DNA of 64,000 nt, taken from Metallyticus violacea. Lineage: Eukaryota; Arthropoda; Insecta; Mantodea; Metallyticidae. The position numbers and the translations under genes were made by a program. Below the pieces are notes generated by a model, which saw nothing but the letters and a program-made list of their open reading frames with translations, did not search any database and was not told where the DNA came from. Shown piece after piece: positions 32,669 through 43,960 of this stretch. Position 1 is the first letter of the stretch; every line of letters begins with the position of its first letter. The stretch is from contig CM060846.1 of assembly GCA_030762175.1 (NCBI GenBank), forward strand, positions 241,148,012 to 241,212,011. The letters run 5' to 3'.

Positions 32669-34948
32669 GTGATTCAGAGTTGGAAGAGGAATCACAAAAC
32701 TGGTGACGAAGTGGTGACGGCTAATATGCATAGAAAAGAAAAAGGAGAAGGCAATAGAACATCATTTAAATAAAACTATTACAGAAAGAACAGTTTCATG
32801 TGGAACTCCATACCACCTGCCATAAACATTCAAACTTGAGCACGTAATTTATTATTTCATTTGCCAGGAGTCATTGGACCTGCCAAGGTCTGGTAGGTCT
32901 TGCACTGAATTGGTCATCTGATAATAGAAATCGTTTTGAGCAAAAAGCTGCAGCAAATCAGACTATCTGATAACAGCAGATATAACCCTAACAGAGCTAA
33001 AGGCATTTTTGGGCTTGTTTTTCTATTCAGAAATTTTTAAGTCCAATGATGAGCATCTAAATTAAATTTTCACAACTGATGGGAGTGGGAGAGATATTTT
33101 TTTATCAATTATTTGTAAACACATACGGCAGTTATGTTCAGTTATTATATATATTTAATTTTAAATGCTTTTATTAATTGCTGCTATTCTTGAATTAGGT
33201 ATTTCAAACCTTTTTCCTCATAAACCATGTAATTCAGTTAAAAATAACTAATTCTTAAAATGACTGCAAGTCAATTTTTGAAAATCACATATATGGTAAT
33301 AAGGCTTACTATGCATGCACGAAAATCTTACAATGTAATTGTTGTCAGATTAATTTCTAAATATAACAAAATATTCTAAATATAACTAAAATTATCTTTA
33401 GTTCATTGTGATTTATTATCCTCATAATTTATAATTTCGAAAAAAAAAAAATGGGATCCATTTGACTCCACCATACCAGTAGTGCAACAAAATATGCACC
33501 ACATTTTATGGGTTGTTTAACTCATATGGTTATGAGTTAATCAAACTATCCATCTTGGAAAATTAGAAATAATGAAATTCATATATCTGGCACTAATACA
33601 TGTATTCAGCTTCTGAAGTGTTTTTTTTTTTTCAGTGCCTACAAAACATATTACTGCACCATATGTAGCTATGCCTTAAAGGATAGCCAGTTTCAGGACA
33701 TACTGCATGACAAACTGGTTCACATTTGGTTGCAAGCCAATTACCATTTATCAACTCTTGTCACCACATTTTTACCAGTATCATTATCTGTGCATTCTGT
33801 AATGTGAATACCTAACTGTACATTCCAAATACTTTACAACTTCTAATGAGCTTACCTTTGGTGAAAGTTAAAGGCTTGATTTGAACATGTTATGAACCCA
33901 ATGATGTCCATGTCTTGAAGTCTAAAACGTACTTCCTGTAGAAGGTTGCTCTCTGCAACTCTATTCATTCACTTTTCATCGTTCTCCTAAGCACATAGTG
34001 AGTCATTAGCAACTAATATTTTACTTTGACATTGTTAGTGCTGTTGTTCTTGAAAGGTTATAACTAGGCAATGTACTTGGGATCTTGAAATCAAATAGCT
34101 TCTTTATCAGTGAACAAATTGCAAAATATGAGTGATGACAGTGAGCACCTTAGCTTGCGTCTTGTTCATTTTTCTTCCAAGCATCTTCTTTTTCTTATAA
34201 ATGTTTTATCAGCTTCTTCTATGATTATACAAACTGTTGCTTGTTGAATTATATCAAGCAATTTTTCATAATTCACAAATAAAATATACACTTTTAGATG
34301 AGTTTCCTTTTATGAATACACAATTTTTTTTAAATATATCTGTGTAAACTCTATGCTTGTTAAATATGCAGTATTTGTCTTGGTGATAGAATTTCAAACT
34401 AAGAGTTTTCAAAATGTATTTTATAAGAAAATTACCTTACGATTTAAAATTTAAAGACTTGCTCCTTAATGAAAATATTTTTAATGTATGCCATAACAAT
34501 CTGCTTTGAAGCCATGCAAGAAGTTAAAATATAACAAATTCAGCTTATGAGGATCTATGGACTTGCATATTTTGATCACATATCCAAGGTCTACTTAAAA
34601 AAAAATCTTCCATTAGTCTGAATAAATTGGAAAAGTTAGTACCAGAAAAAAAGCATTCTGTATACATGCATTTATTGAACAAGATACACAAAATAAATTT
34701 TATATTACCTGAGTTAATACAAAAATTAGTGGCCTGTTGCCCTTTTATGTGTTGCTGCTTCCTGTATACAGTTTTAATAACATTCAAGGAAGTTTAGCAC
34801 AGTCCTGGCATGCTTTAATGCTTCTATTACTGTTAGAACACATTTTTCATTAACATTGTTATTTTCAGCCTTATTTATTGGCTGAGTAGTGTATAACTAG
34901 AAATAAACCTGTTATGATTTTAATTCCTAAACTTTTTTCTTCCATTTT
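32669..34948. other. Unrecognised AT-rich sequence
   Basis: No coding region, RNA gene or dated repeat recognised. Mononucleotide A and T runs occur. Probably intergenic or intronic. Confidence 0.4.
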
Positions 34949-34959
34949 AACTTCAAGTA

Positions 34960-35238
34960 CTGCCACAGGTGCTGAGGTTGTTAAGGTGTGGACTCATGAG
35001 CGGGAGGTCTGGGGTTCAAATCCTGCCAGGACTGTCCTTCCTGACTGCAGCTTTTTCCAGGTTTTCCTTAGTCCTCATAAATGGCAAATGTCATGAAGGT
35101 ACCCTAAACTTAGGCCTGGAACGTTACCTTCCTTAAAAAATAATCTTTTTCCAATATATCATCTCATCTCATGTATCATCAGTGTCACTGCCTATGATGC
35201 CTCAGTAGTAAAAATGGGCGTTAAACACTATTAAAAAA
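34960..35238 (+). mobile_element. SINE1 copy with 11-bp TSD
   Basis: GCTGAGGTTGTTAAGGTGTG head, GGGGTTCAAATCCTGCCAGG B-box region and a 3' end GGCGTTAAACACTATTAAAA. Flanking repeats AACTTCAAGTA (34949-34959) and AACTTGAAGTA (35239-35249), one mismatch. Confidence 0.88.
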
Positions 35239-35249
35239 AACTTGAAGTA

Positions 35250-35817
35250 AACATTGATAAAACATCTGCTTTAACTGGTATGTTGAAACAATTCCTTAAA
35301 AAACACTATCCTCTTCTTCAAATGGCACACTTCGAATATGGAAAACACTTTCTTGAAAGTGACCATTGACACACTCCTATATGCTTTGTTGGCAAAATAC
35401 AAAATGCATATATATATAAAATACATTTATTAACACATTTTGATTTAATTCTACATCTTGGATTCAATGAACTATTACTTCCCTTCTGCAGTAGGTCTTT
35501 AAGCTGCAAACCAAACCTTAAATAATGAGCAATAGAACTTTTGCGGTGATGGCAGGCTGGAACAGCATCTTAATGTTGCAACATGAAAATAAGCTGGCAG
35601 TAATCCACCATTAACACAACCATTCTTTCTTTCACTCTCAGTTCTCAAGGTTATTCTTGATTCATAAATGTCATCCAATCTTTATTAATGAACTAAACAA
35701 GATTCTTAAATTACCCAATCAGAAGCAGTTCTCTCCTCTCATACCATATAATGTTAGTAAATCTCCATAGCTTTACTCATTTTTTCAATATTTTGCCATG
35801 AATGTACTTTTCCCTTT
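35250..35817. other. Unrecognised AT-rich sequence between two SINEs
   Basis: No feature supported. Confidence 0.4.
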
Positions 35818-35825
35818 AATTTCAA

Positions 35826-36094
35826 TACACTGCCACGGGTGGCCGAGGTCGTTAAGTCGCGGACTTGTAAGCGTGAGGTCTGGAGTTCAAATCCCGCCAG
35901 AATCGTTCTCCCTGACTGATGTTTTTTCCAGGTTTTCCTCAGTCCTCATAAATGGCAAATACTGGGGAGGTACCCTAAACTTAGGCCTAGAACATTTCTT
36001 TAGTTAAGAAACCCTTATCATTTCATTTCATGAATCATCAGTGTCCACCGCTTGTGGTGCCTCAGTAGTAAAAATGAGCATTAAACACCATTAA
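35826..36094 (+). mobile_element. SINE1 copy with 8-bp TSD
   Basis: CCACGGGTGGCCGAGGTCG head with B box GAGTTCAAATCCCGCC. The 3' end reads GAGCATTAAACACCATTAAA. Direct repeat AATTTCAA at 35818-35825 and 36095-36102. Confidence 0.85.
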
Positions 36095-36102
36095 AATTTC
36101 AA

Positions 36103-38949
36103 CGTTTTTACATATTAGGCTGATTTGCATTCAAAGGACTTAATGCCTCATTTACTTAAAACTGTACTTCTGCCCTCATCTACTTGCAAAAGAGCATGTT
36201 CAATGCCACCAATAATGTTCACTTTATCTTCTAAAGAAATCACTTAATACTTTGAGATCCTGTTTATTGCTTTTTGAAACCTGAAACCAAACTGATTGAT
36301 TTTGAACCCTTTCCCATGTGTGATTATTAGGTTTTGGAACTGTACCTGCATTTTCCTTCCATTTTCCAGGACACAAAACTCCTACATTTGTATTTTGATG
36401 CACTTAAGAATGTGCGCGCACATGTATGTATGTGTCTATTGCTGAAGATTTAATAATAAAACTTATTTTCCTTCTTGCTTTCCAATATTTTAAAACCAAA
36501 TTTTGAGTTATGAGATTTTGATATATTGCCAGATGGTCAATGTAAATTTCTTCATTTTTAAAGCATTACTGGTGATTTGGAGATTTTTAACAATCCAATT
36601 TTATATAGATATTTACTCCTGACAGTTGTGGCCTGTGATGAGCCTAAACATTACCTGACTTTCTAGGAAAATCTGGGATAAACTTTATTTATTCTAGAAA
36701 TCCTTCCAATTAAATTTTTAAAAAATAAAAAATTACTTTCATAATTTAAAATTAATTTATTTTTAACTGTCCTCTTTATTGATTTACACAAAATCCTCAG
36801 ATTTGCTGTTTGAATAGTTTTGTAATCTTTCTTTGCCACCATATCTACATGTTTTTTACCATTCATTCTACAGTATGCTGATATCTATTGAAGAGAACTA
36901 TGTATGTAAGTTTTCAAAGTTTTTAACACATGTATTTTAAATAATTTTGTCATTTAGGGCAATAAGCCAAGATTATCTTCTAAACAGCAGCTTTGAAATC
37001 CAGATAATATGACTATATTATTATCAACCAAGCAAATAATTTTTATGAGGAGACAATTAACTCAATTTCTCCATCAAAGTTTGTAGTGTGTTTTGCAACA
37101 TTTTTAATAAAAATTTAGAGAGAGAGATTTGTGCACGATTCTCAGATAAGGAAAAATTCAGGTACTTACAATACTGCCAACGCACTGCTGCTAGGTGGTT
37201 CAGGTAATAATATTACACCATTGTCGATGACTCCTTATCAGAATCCTACTACTCCAGAATAGGTACATTACAAAGGATAAGACATTTTGGTCAAGATAAT
37301 CACAGGCTTTTGATTTTACAAAATAAGATAAAATTGCCTACCCAGAAAATACCTTTAGAAAATACCTTTGGTAATAGTATGCTGTATGACTCTGCATAAC
37401 ATAGCCAAACATGTAAAACAGGAGGACTTTGACATACCTAAACTACAGGATGATGGTAATATCTTAAGAATAATTCATTTGGCATCACTCTTCACATCAC
37501 TCTATTTATAGCTCAAATTTCCAAAAGGTATTTTCACATTTATAAATCTCATCACTGTAGTTCTCTGTGCAAACTTGTGTTTCTTTGTCAATGGTCTTGA
37601 TATCTGCACAAATATAAAAAAGAGTGAATAAGTGGAGACTGAAAAGCGGGTGAATACACAAAAAACAATTCATAAAAAAGTGTGAGCTTGCAAAATCTAA
37701 TTACTTAATTAGGTACTTAAAAATGTGAGTTTACAAAAACCCTAATTAACTAATTACCTACAAGCTAGCACAATTTATTAATTAGCCTTAAACATTCATA
37801 AAAAAGGTAAGCAAATCTTTACTTTCTCATTCACTCTTTTCTTTCTCCAGTTGTAAAATGCTTCTTTTCCAAGTTTTAAACATTTCAATTTTCAGTTTGT
37901 CTTTTTCATTTTTAGTTCCTTTCTTCTTTCTGCTTAGGCACAATAATGCTAAACAGAATGTGAGGCCATAGTGATCTACTCTTATTACTGGAAGACTGAT
38001 ACATAAACAAAGTGATATACAAATGATGTGCATGTACATAGAGCAGAATGCTTGTTCAAATCAAAACCGGATTATAACATAATATTTTCTAAATTTATCT
38101 TTCAAAAAAATGAACCTCTTACATCTTGTAGAGCTTTAATTCACAATAACATCATATAACATATTAGAATTACTTATTTTTATATAGATTTTAATTGCCT
38201 AATTCCAGAGGATATCAATAAAATGATGCAATAGCACAAGAACAAATAATCCACTTTCATTTGGCAAATGACAAGCTTCTTAATACCATCACATTAAGGA
38301 AATCAGGGCTTGAATTTAAGAAGGGGATGAATGTCATCTGTTGAAAGTCAGGCAAATATGGGTTTCTATTTAATAATTTGCCAAACTTTGCAATTTCATT
38401 CTGTCATTTAAAATCTGCATTTCCATTTAGTTTATTAAATGTAAGTATGCTTAATATGAATATTATATGATATTTAGGTACAGCACAGATTTAAATCGTT
38501 CCCTGACAGAAGAATATGCATGTTTGTTTACTAGCTGATGTGCCATGGTGAACGTAACCAAGTATTTATAGCAATTGCTCAGCAAAGCGGGGAAATTCTT
38601 TATTTATACCAAACTACGGTCTGATGCTCAATTCTCAACTTGCTTGTGAGCAGAGGCTCAGAAGCAACTGCTTGTTTTTGTTTATAGCATTCAATTAGAT
38701 GTAACAACTTGAAGTGATTTAAATAGCTCCAGTTATTATATTGTGAGGTTGATTTTGTACACATTCAAATGTAACACGTGTAGTTTTAGGCACTTCACCA
38801 CAGTACTTCAGATATTGATCATCCTATATCTAGGACTATATATATTTGCTTATTTTTTATGGAAAAGAATTAAAAGTTGCTTTTGCCAGCTAGTTGTTAA
38901 CACAACAAATTTTAAGTTTTTTAAGAGAGGTTTGAACAGTTAATTTCAA
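36103..38949. other. Unrecognised AT-rich sequence
   Basis: Long stretch with no supported gene. A repeated phrase 'ACTTAA-TTAGGTACTTA'/'CTAATTA' around 37695-37780 suggests a small local duplication. Nothing else recognised; could be intron of a host gene. Confidence 0.35.
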
Positions 38950-39790
38950 TCATTCACATTTATCTGACTTCTGGAAATTTCAAATTAGCAAGTCATCAGC
39001 AATAATGCAGTATAAGTGGCAACATGTTTTAACTGTTCTGGTACATCAGATGAATATATATTCTAAATAAAGAGGTGTTAAGTATGGCACCTTGAGGCAA
39101 TCCTAGGTGTGTTTTTTACATCTTGATGTTTCTAAGTTTTATGATATGGTATAGTGCCTTTATAAAACCTGGATTCCAACAAATTATATTATTTTTTATT
39201 CTAAATTGTTAAAGCTTTGTAGGATATCCTGTTTTCTATTAAAACTCTTTCGACTTCGTAACTAAGTTTGATTACTTGTACACCTAATGAATGATTGTTT
39301 TTCCTTAATCCTACTTGATTGGGAGAAAAAAACTTGTATATTTATAGATACCAATTTAGTCAAGCTGAGATCATCCTTTTCATTGTCTTATTCATATAAT
39401 ATAGGTCCTAACTAGTGATATCTGCTAGTTTTAATATTAGAATAATAATAACCTTTTTTTAATTAGCCTGAGCAGAAAATATTTCTAACATGGTTGTAAA
39501 AGCTGAATAACGTATTTTTAGCATTATACCCAAATTTTTTAATTCTGTATTAATGTTATCAGTGCTAGGGGCTTTATATCTAGCAGATTTATGGCCATTC
39601 TGTTCAGAGATTGTGAATTCTTCTATAAAATATTTCTTCTGTTGAAATGAGCCAGGTTTGATTTTCTTTCATATGTTAGTCTGTAATTTTTGGAGAGCTT
39701 AGATAATGTGACATTTAAATTAAATCAGTAAATATTTTCTAATCGTTTGTTAATTCTTTTGCTCTAAATTTAGTTGTGTTGGAAACATTT
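38950..39790 (-). pseudogene. Jockey-like LINE relic (D): RT part
   Basis: Minus-strand translation gives decayed RT landmarks in order. A KAPSTDNINTELKNL run (about 39560) matches the KAPGPDxI opening. QVGLRKNNHSL followed by HxxIKLSYEVERVL (about 39290) matches the FGFR-x-x-HST block. A PRIAS-like remnant of the PQGS motif B lies at about 39090, and IADDLLI (motif C, both Asp present) at about 38995. Motif A is not found, so part is deleted. Stops are frequent. The upstream continuation lies on the other side of the 28S fragment (40190-40960). Confidence 0.55.
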
Positions 39791-39802
39791 TCTTTATTGC
39801 AG

Positions 39803-40187
39803 GGAGGTTTCTGTCCTCGCTGACCTGGCCTTAGGATACCTGCGTTATTCTTTGATAGATGTACCGCCCCAGTCAAACTCCCCGCCTGGCAGTGTCCTCG
39901 GATTGGATCGCGCGGGGTATAAGCGCAGCGGAACGGTTACAGCCGCAGACACCGGGGGCGGGCCGAGAAGCCTGATCGGCGCGGGCCGGCCGGCCGGCCG
40001 CCGCCGCAACCCTAGCCCTTGGCATGAGAACACCGTGACGCCGGGCCACGAGTGGCGCTCGGCGCACGCGCTCCGCCCAACCGAGTAAGTAAAGAAACGA
40101 TGAAAGTAGTGTTATTTCACTGTCGACACCCACAGGGGCGCCTCCCACTTATGCTACATCTCTCATGTCTCCTTACAGTGCCAGACT
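39803..40187 (-). rRNA. 28S rRNA fragment (pseudogene) spanning expansion segment D10
   Basis: The minus strand reads as large-subunit rRNA. It starts CAGTCTGGCACTGTAAGGAG, then GATGTAGCATAAGTGGGAG, AAATAACACTACTTTCATCG and TTTCTTTACTTACTCGGT. A GC-rich expansion segment follows, including repeated GGCC. It ends with GACACTGCCAGGCGGGGAGT, TTGACTGGGGCGGTACATCT, AATAACGCAGGTATCCTAAG and GACAGAAACCTCCC. It is far more GC-rich than its surroundings and nearly free of decay in the core, so probably recent. Only about 385 nt are present, so it is not a functional rRNA gene. The open frames on both strands here are artefacts. Confidence 0.88.
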
Positions 40188-40189
40188 GA

Positions 40190-40960
40190 AGTTATTATAA
40201 ACTTCATTACTATCTTTTCTGAATTTTTTATATTTATTAAATTTATTGCAAGAACTTCTTTTAGCATTGTTAAAATCTTGGCTTTCAGGTGCTGCCATGC
40301 CTTAGTGATTGAATTGTTCACTGCTGATGTTTCTTACAGGCTGAGCTGTACTTTGTTGAAACTCTGGTGCCCAACAGAGCACCCAGAAGTCAAGATTTTA
40401 ACTATGAACACAAGCAGCAAAATCTTTTATCATTATTATTTTTTTAAAGTCTACAGTTAATTCCCCAATTATGTATAATTCTAAAGTCTTTCATTGTCTC
40501 ACCTAACCCACTTTTTAAGCACTCGCAAGTTTTAGAAGAAAAGCATTTGAACACTTTAACTTTGCCTCTTGGGACATATTTTTTTTGCCATACTAAGGAG
40601 GTCAACAAATGTTATTCATTTTATCTGATGAATAATTATGAATTTTAATTATATCGTGCACTATTACTTACAGCTCTTCTTGATAACCTTTCCAATTAGC
40701 TTTATTTAAATTCAAAAAATGTACTAGAAATTTTAATATGACATTGCCTTCACCAAGCGTAAGAATTATTTCAACTACATTTCATTACTCACACTATTAA
40801 TGGGTATACTCCCCTTCCACTTTTTTTCCCCACATGATTGCCATGTTGTATTTATTAATTTGCCTAATGCTCTGAAAACACTTCTCACAAAATGTTTCAT
40901 TCATTATCCATGCTTCCGTAACTCCTTTGATAGCCATTCACTATATATTTATACAGTTTA
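40190..40960 (-). pseudogene. Jockey-like LINE relic (D): endonuclease/RT linker part
   Basis: Minus-strand translation contains LVHFLNLNKANWKGYQEEL (about 40690-40750), the pattern that ends the endonuclease and starts the linker in Jockey-type ORF2. It continues through MNNIC..PPKYGK to about 40190, where the 28S fragment begins. Reading across the 28S piece into 39790 gives a plausible order of domains. Strongly decayed. Confidence 0.4.
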
Positions 40961-41039
40961 TATCAGCATAGAATAATGCCAAATGTACTGAGCTATTGAT
41001 TGATGCTATATTTGTTTTCACTGCAATGATTTAAGTTAT

Positions 41040-41560
41040 TTATGTGAACTGAGTCTTTCGGACTGTAATGCTGTGGTACAATTGGACTCTTCTACATTAT
41101 CCCAGACGTTTCGTCCATGACTGCATGGACATATCAGTAGTGTGGTTGTCGTAATCTCCTTGGAAAAGAGGCAGTAACTGACTCATTGCTGGAATCGACA
41201 GCATTATATACGGTAGTGGTGCCTGTGGAATTGAGCTCTGATTGGTTTGCTTGGTTAAGGGGTTCGATCTAGCCTGGAGCTCCTGGGCATGGCCAGCAGG
41301 GTATTGGTTGCTGATTGGTTCATACTGTTTCTTTGTCTTGGTATTTTGTAAGACTGGATGTTGAATGGAATTTTTAGAGCTTTTTCTTTCTTATTAAAGT
41401 TGTTTCTATTTATGCAAATTTAAATTACCTCCTGGTATAGGTGAGGATGATAATGAGATGCTGAAACATTTGGGAAGATGAAGGAGAACAATTTCTTGGA
41501 CCACTGCCTTACAGCCCAGAAGACTAGACTATCATAATTGACACCCGCTGTGGAAAAGTT
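41040..41560 (-). mobile_element. Penelope-like element terminal fragment with hammerhead motif
   Basis: A GC-richer block, unlike its neighbours, contains a hammerhead-ribozyme-like core (listed separately) of the type reported in Penelope-like retroelements. Other phrases, such as GGTAGTGGTGCCTGTGG, look repeat-like, but I see no reverse transcriptase. Extent and family are inferred from the ribozyme only. Confidence 0.4.
41100..41140 (-). ncRNA. Hammerhead-ribozyme-like motif, probably inactive
   Basis: Minus strand: CTGATAT (41131-41137), then a perfect 7-bp stem II GTCCATG/CATGGAC with a 4-nt loop (41113-41130), then GAAAC (41108-41112) leading into ACGT and the cleavage-site triplet GTC (41105-41107), then TGGG. 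The canonical core is CUGAUGA-stem II-GAAA-stem III-NUH. All of it is present except the GA of CUGAUGA, which reads AU. G8 is a catalytic residue, so self-cleavage is unlikely. The two-base-pair stem III (AC/GU, self-complementary) is the minimal form described for Penelope-like elements. Confidence 0.65.
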
Positions 41561-41959
41561 CTACAATTTAAGTTATTTTAAACAATTATTTTTTCACAAT
41601 ATTCAATAACTCAGATCATACTTCCTTCCCCCTTCTTCTTGTCTTCCTCTTCTCTATTTTCAATTTTATTTACCATATTTTCAAATACCAACATAACAAT
41701 TGCCCTTTATAGAAAGGGAATATAAACAAAATTTTCTTCTTAAACATTTTTCTGTGTAATTTAGATTCGATTCGTTAAGTACTATATGTAGACTTACCAT
41801 ATATCTGGATTTCTAAGACATGTTCTGGTTTTTATGCCATCTGGGGAAGTCCGGGGGGATTTTCAGTTAAATATTAGCTACTTATTTTTGGTAATGTGGA
41901 CTTTTTTTTGTGATGATGATGTGAAATCATATAATTTGACAATGTAATTGCAAAAAATA
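41561..41959. other. Unrecognised AT-rich sequence
   Basis: Nothing supported before the hAT relic. Confidence 0.35.
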
Positions 41960-43960
41960 ATTTTTAAAAATGCCCCTAGGCTGATATGTATAAAATATTG
42001 ATGCTAACCGAAGGTAACAAAATTGAACTAATTCCTTTAGAAGTACTATGTACATTTCCTGTGCAACTAACTTCCAGTTCGGAAGTTCATGTTCCTAATT
42101 TGTGGCACTTTTCTTACAAGCTGGATATGGTAAAAATACATGCTGTTAAATTTATTTTCAAACATAAGATATCTCAGCAAAAGTATATTCACTGATGAAC
42201 TTTGGAGTAAATATCCGAGCTCCTAAGACAGCATGCAGAAACTTATGAGTGGAAAGCTAGATGTGTCATTTGCAATCCCAATTTATCAATTGCTCACAAA
42301 GAACCTGGTGGCTTAGAAGACCATCTGAAGATATCAAAGCATAAGTTAAGCATCCAAAGTGCTCATAGTAGTCAAAGCTTGGAAAATATTGCGACTGTGA
42401 CATCTGATAAGTTAATTGGAGCTGCAGAAGGTACTTTGGCATTCCATGCTATAAAACATCATCACTAATTTAATTCCATGGACTGTACGAGACTAATATT
42501 GTCGAGAATTTTGATATAAACAAAAAGGTTTCATGCTCTCATACAAAAACATAGGCAAATGTAAGTGATGTTCTTGCACCATATTCTATCAATGTAACAA
42601 TTAATAAATTACAGGAAATAATATAGGTGCCCAAAAGATACAAACAGTCATGAGGTCACTAAATACTTTTGACTACAAACATGGTGATATTCAAAGCAAA
42701 GTAATTGATATATGTGATACTTCAGATGAAACATGAGTGTCTCCAGTTTGTTTACAGATGTGTTAAGTGGAAGAAATTCTTTTTAAATGTACAGCCTTCT
42801 GTGGGGATAATTGCAATACAAATTTTGGTAGACTAAAGATGAAGAGGAGTAACAATGATTTTACCATACGAATAACCTCTGTTAATACAAATCTAGTTTG
42901 TACAGGCTTTCCTGCACGTGTCATCAATAATGCTGTGAATCATGGAGCAGACACACATCCTTTTGATATTGTTGTTGTGAAAGTGTATGATTTTTTTAGT
43001 ACTTACACAGTCAGATTGGAGACTCTGAAGGAACTTTTGCTCTTTTGTCGATGTGGAACGTTAACAACTTTTCTGCTATTCAAAAAGCAGATGGATATCT
43101 TTGTTTCTTGCTATTGATCACATGCCTAAGTAATTTGGAACCTTGGGAGTTTTATTTCTTGTCACTATAAAGGCCACCAGTAATGTTAGTGAAGTTTATC
43201 CAGAATAAGGTAAGTGAATGCTACTTGCTTGTTTTGCTTTCACTCATGTCAATATTTTTTACCAAAACTGAAACAAAAGCAAAAGGGAATTTCAGTTATT
43301 GAGGCAATGATATCCTTAAGGAGATAACCTCAAATTTGAAACTGAGACTTGAACATAAATTCACTCCCTTCAAATCAAGAAAATTCTGCAAAAGAGAGAA
43401 TGAAGGTTTAAGTAATGAATGCAAGGAATAAACTGAAGCATCAGAGATTGTATATATGATCTATATACTCGCAGGCCTAGAAGAAACATTTTGAGGAATT
43501 TTCTTGTTTTCCATGAATGAAGTTGAGAGAAGTTCCTTCTTTGAATGATGTTGTACCTTTAATACAATTTGTTTTGAATAAAGGGATTATGAATGATAAT
43601 GTATTTGATCAATTTTGCAATTAAAAATATTTTGAGAATTTAAATGCAGAGAAGTATAATGATATGTTTGCTCATGAGCTGTTGTCAGATTATTTCTTGA
43701 AATGTTCAACTACAGAGTTACGCTCCAATTTGTTGAAAATTGCAAGTATTTTTGTTTTTTTTCAACTCCAGGGCATAATGCAAATATTAAAAGATTATTT
43801 TATTAATTCTGACTCAGTGCACAAAGGAAAGGAATCACCTCTCTGTAGACGCAATAAGGGCGATAATATTTTGTAGTATAATTTTCAGGATATAGGTTGT
43901 AGGAATATCTATACATATATTGTAACAAACAGCAGCTTTTGGTAAAGATTGGTGGATCAG
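41960..43960 (+). pseudogene. hAT-superfamily transposase relic with BED-type zinc finger
   Basis: Plus-strand translation over about 2 kb follows the architecture of a hAT transposase. A BED-like finger comes first: ARCVICNPNLSIAHKEPGGL then DHLKISKHK (about 42258-42345; C-x2-C...H-x5-H). LAFHAIKHHH..NSMDC (about 42440) follows, then SCSHTKT..NVSDVLAPYSIN. Next is KCTAFCGDNCNTNFG (about 42785-42830), which carries the Asp region, then LVCTGFPARVINNAVNHGAD, VYDFFSTYTVRLETLKEL, SRFCxREN and finally LLSDYFLKCSTTELRSNLLKIASIFVF (43675-43760), corresponding to the C-terminal hAT dimerisation region. Many stops and frameshifts, none repairable by a single change. No terminal inverted repeats were found. 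Cut-and-paste function is lost. Confidence 0.7.

Noticed and set aside
39774..40148. Overlapping open frames of 60-104 residues on both strands
   Set aside because: They lie over the GC-rich 28S rRNA fragment; stop codons are scarce there by composition and the peptides show no protein family features.
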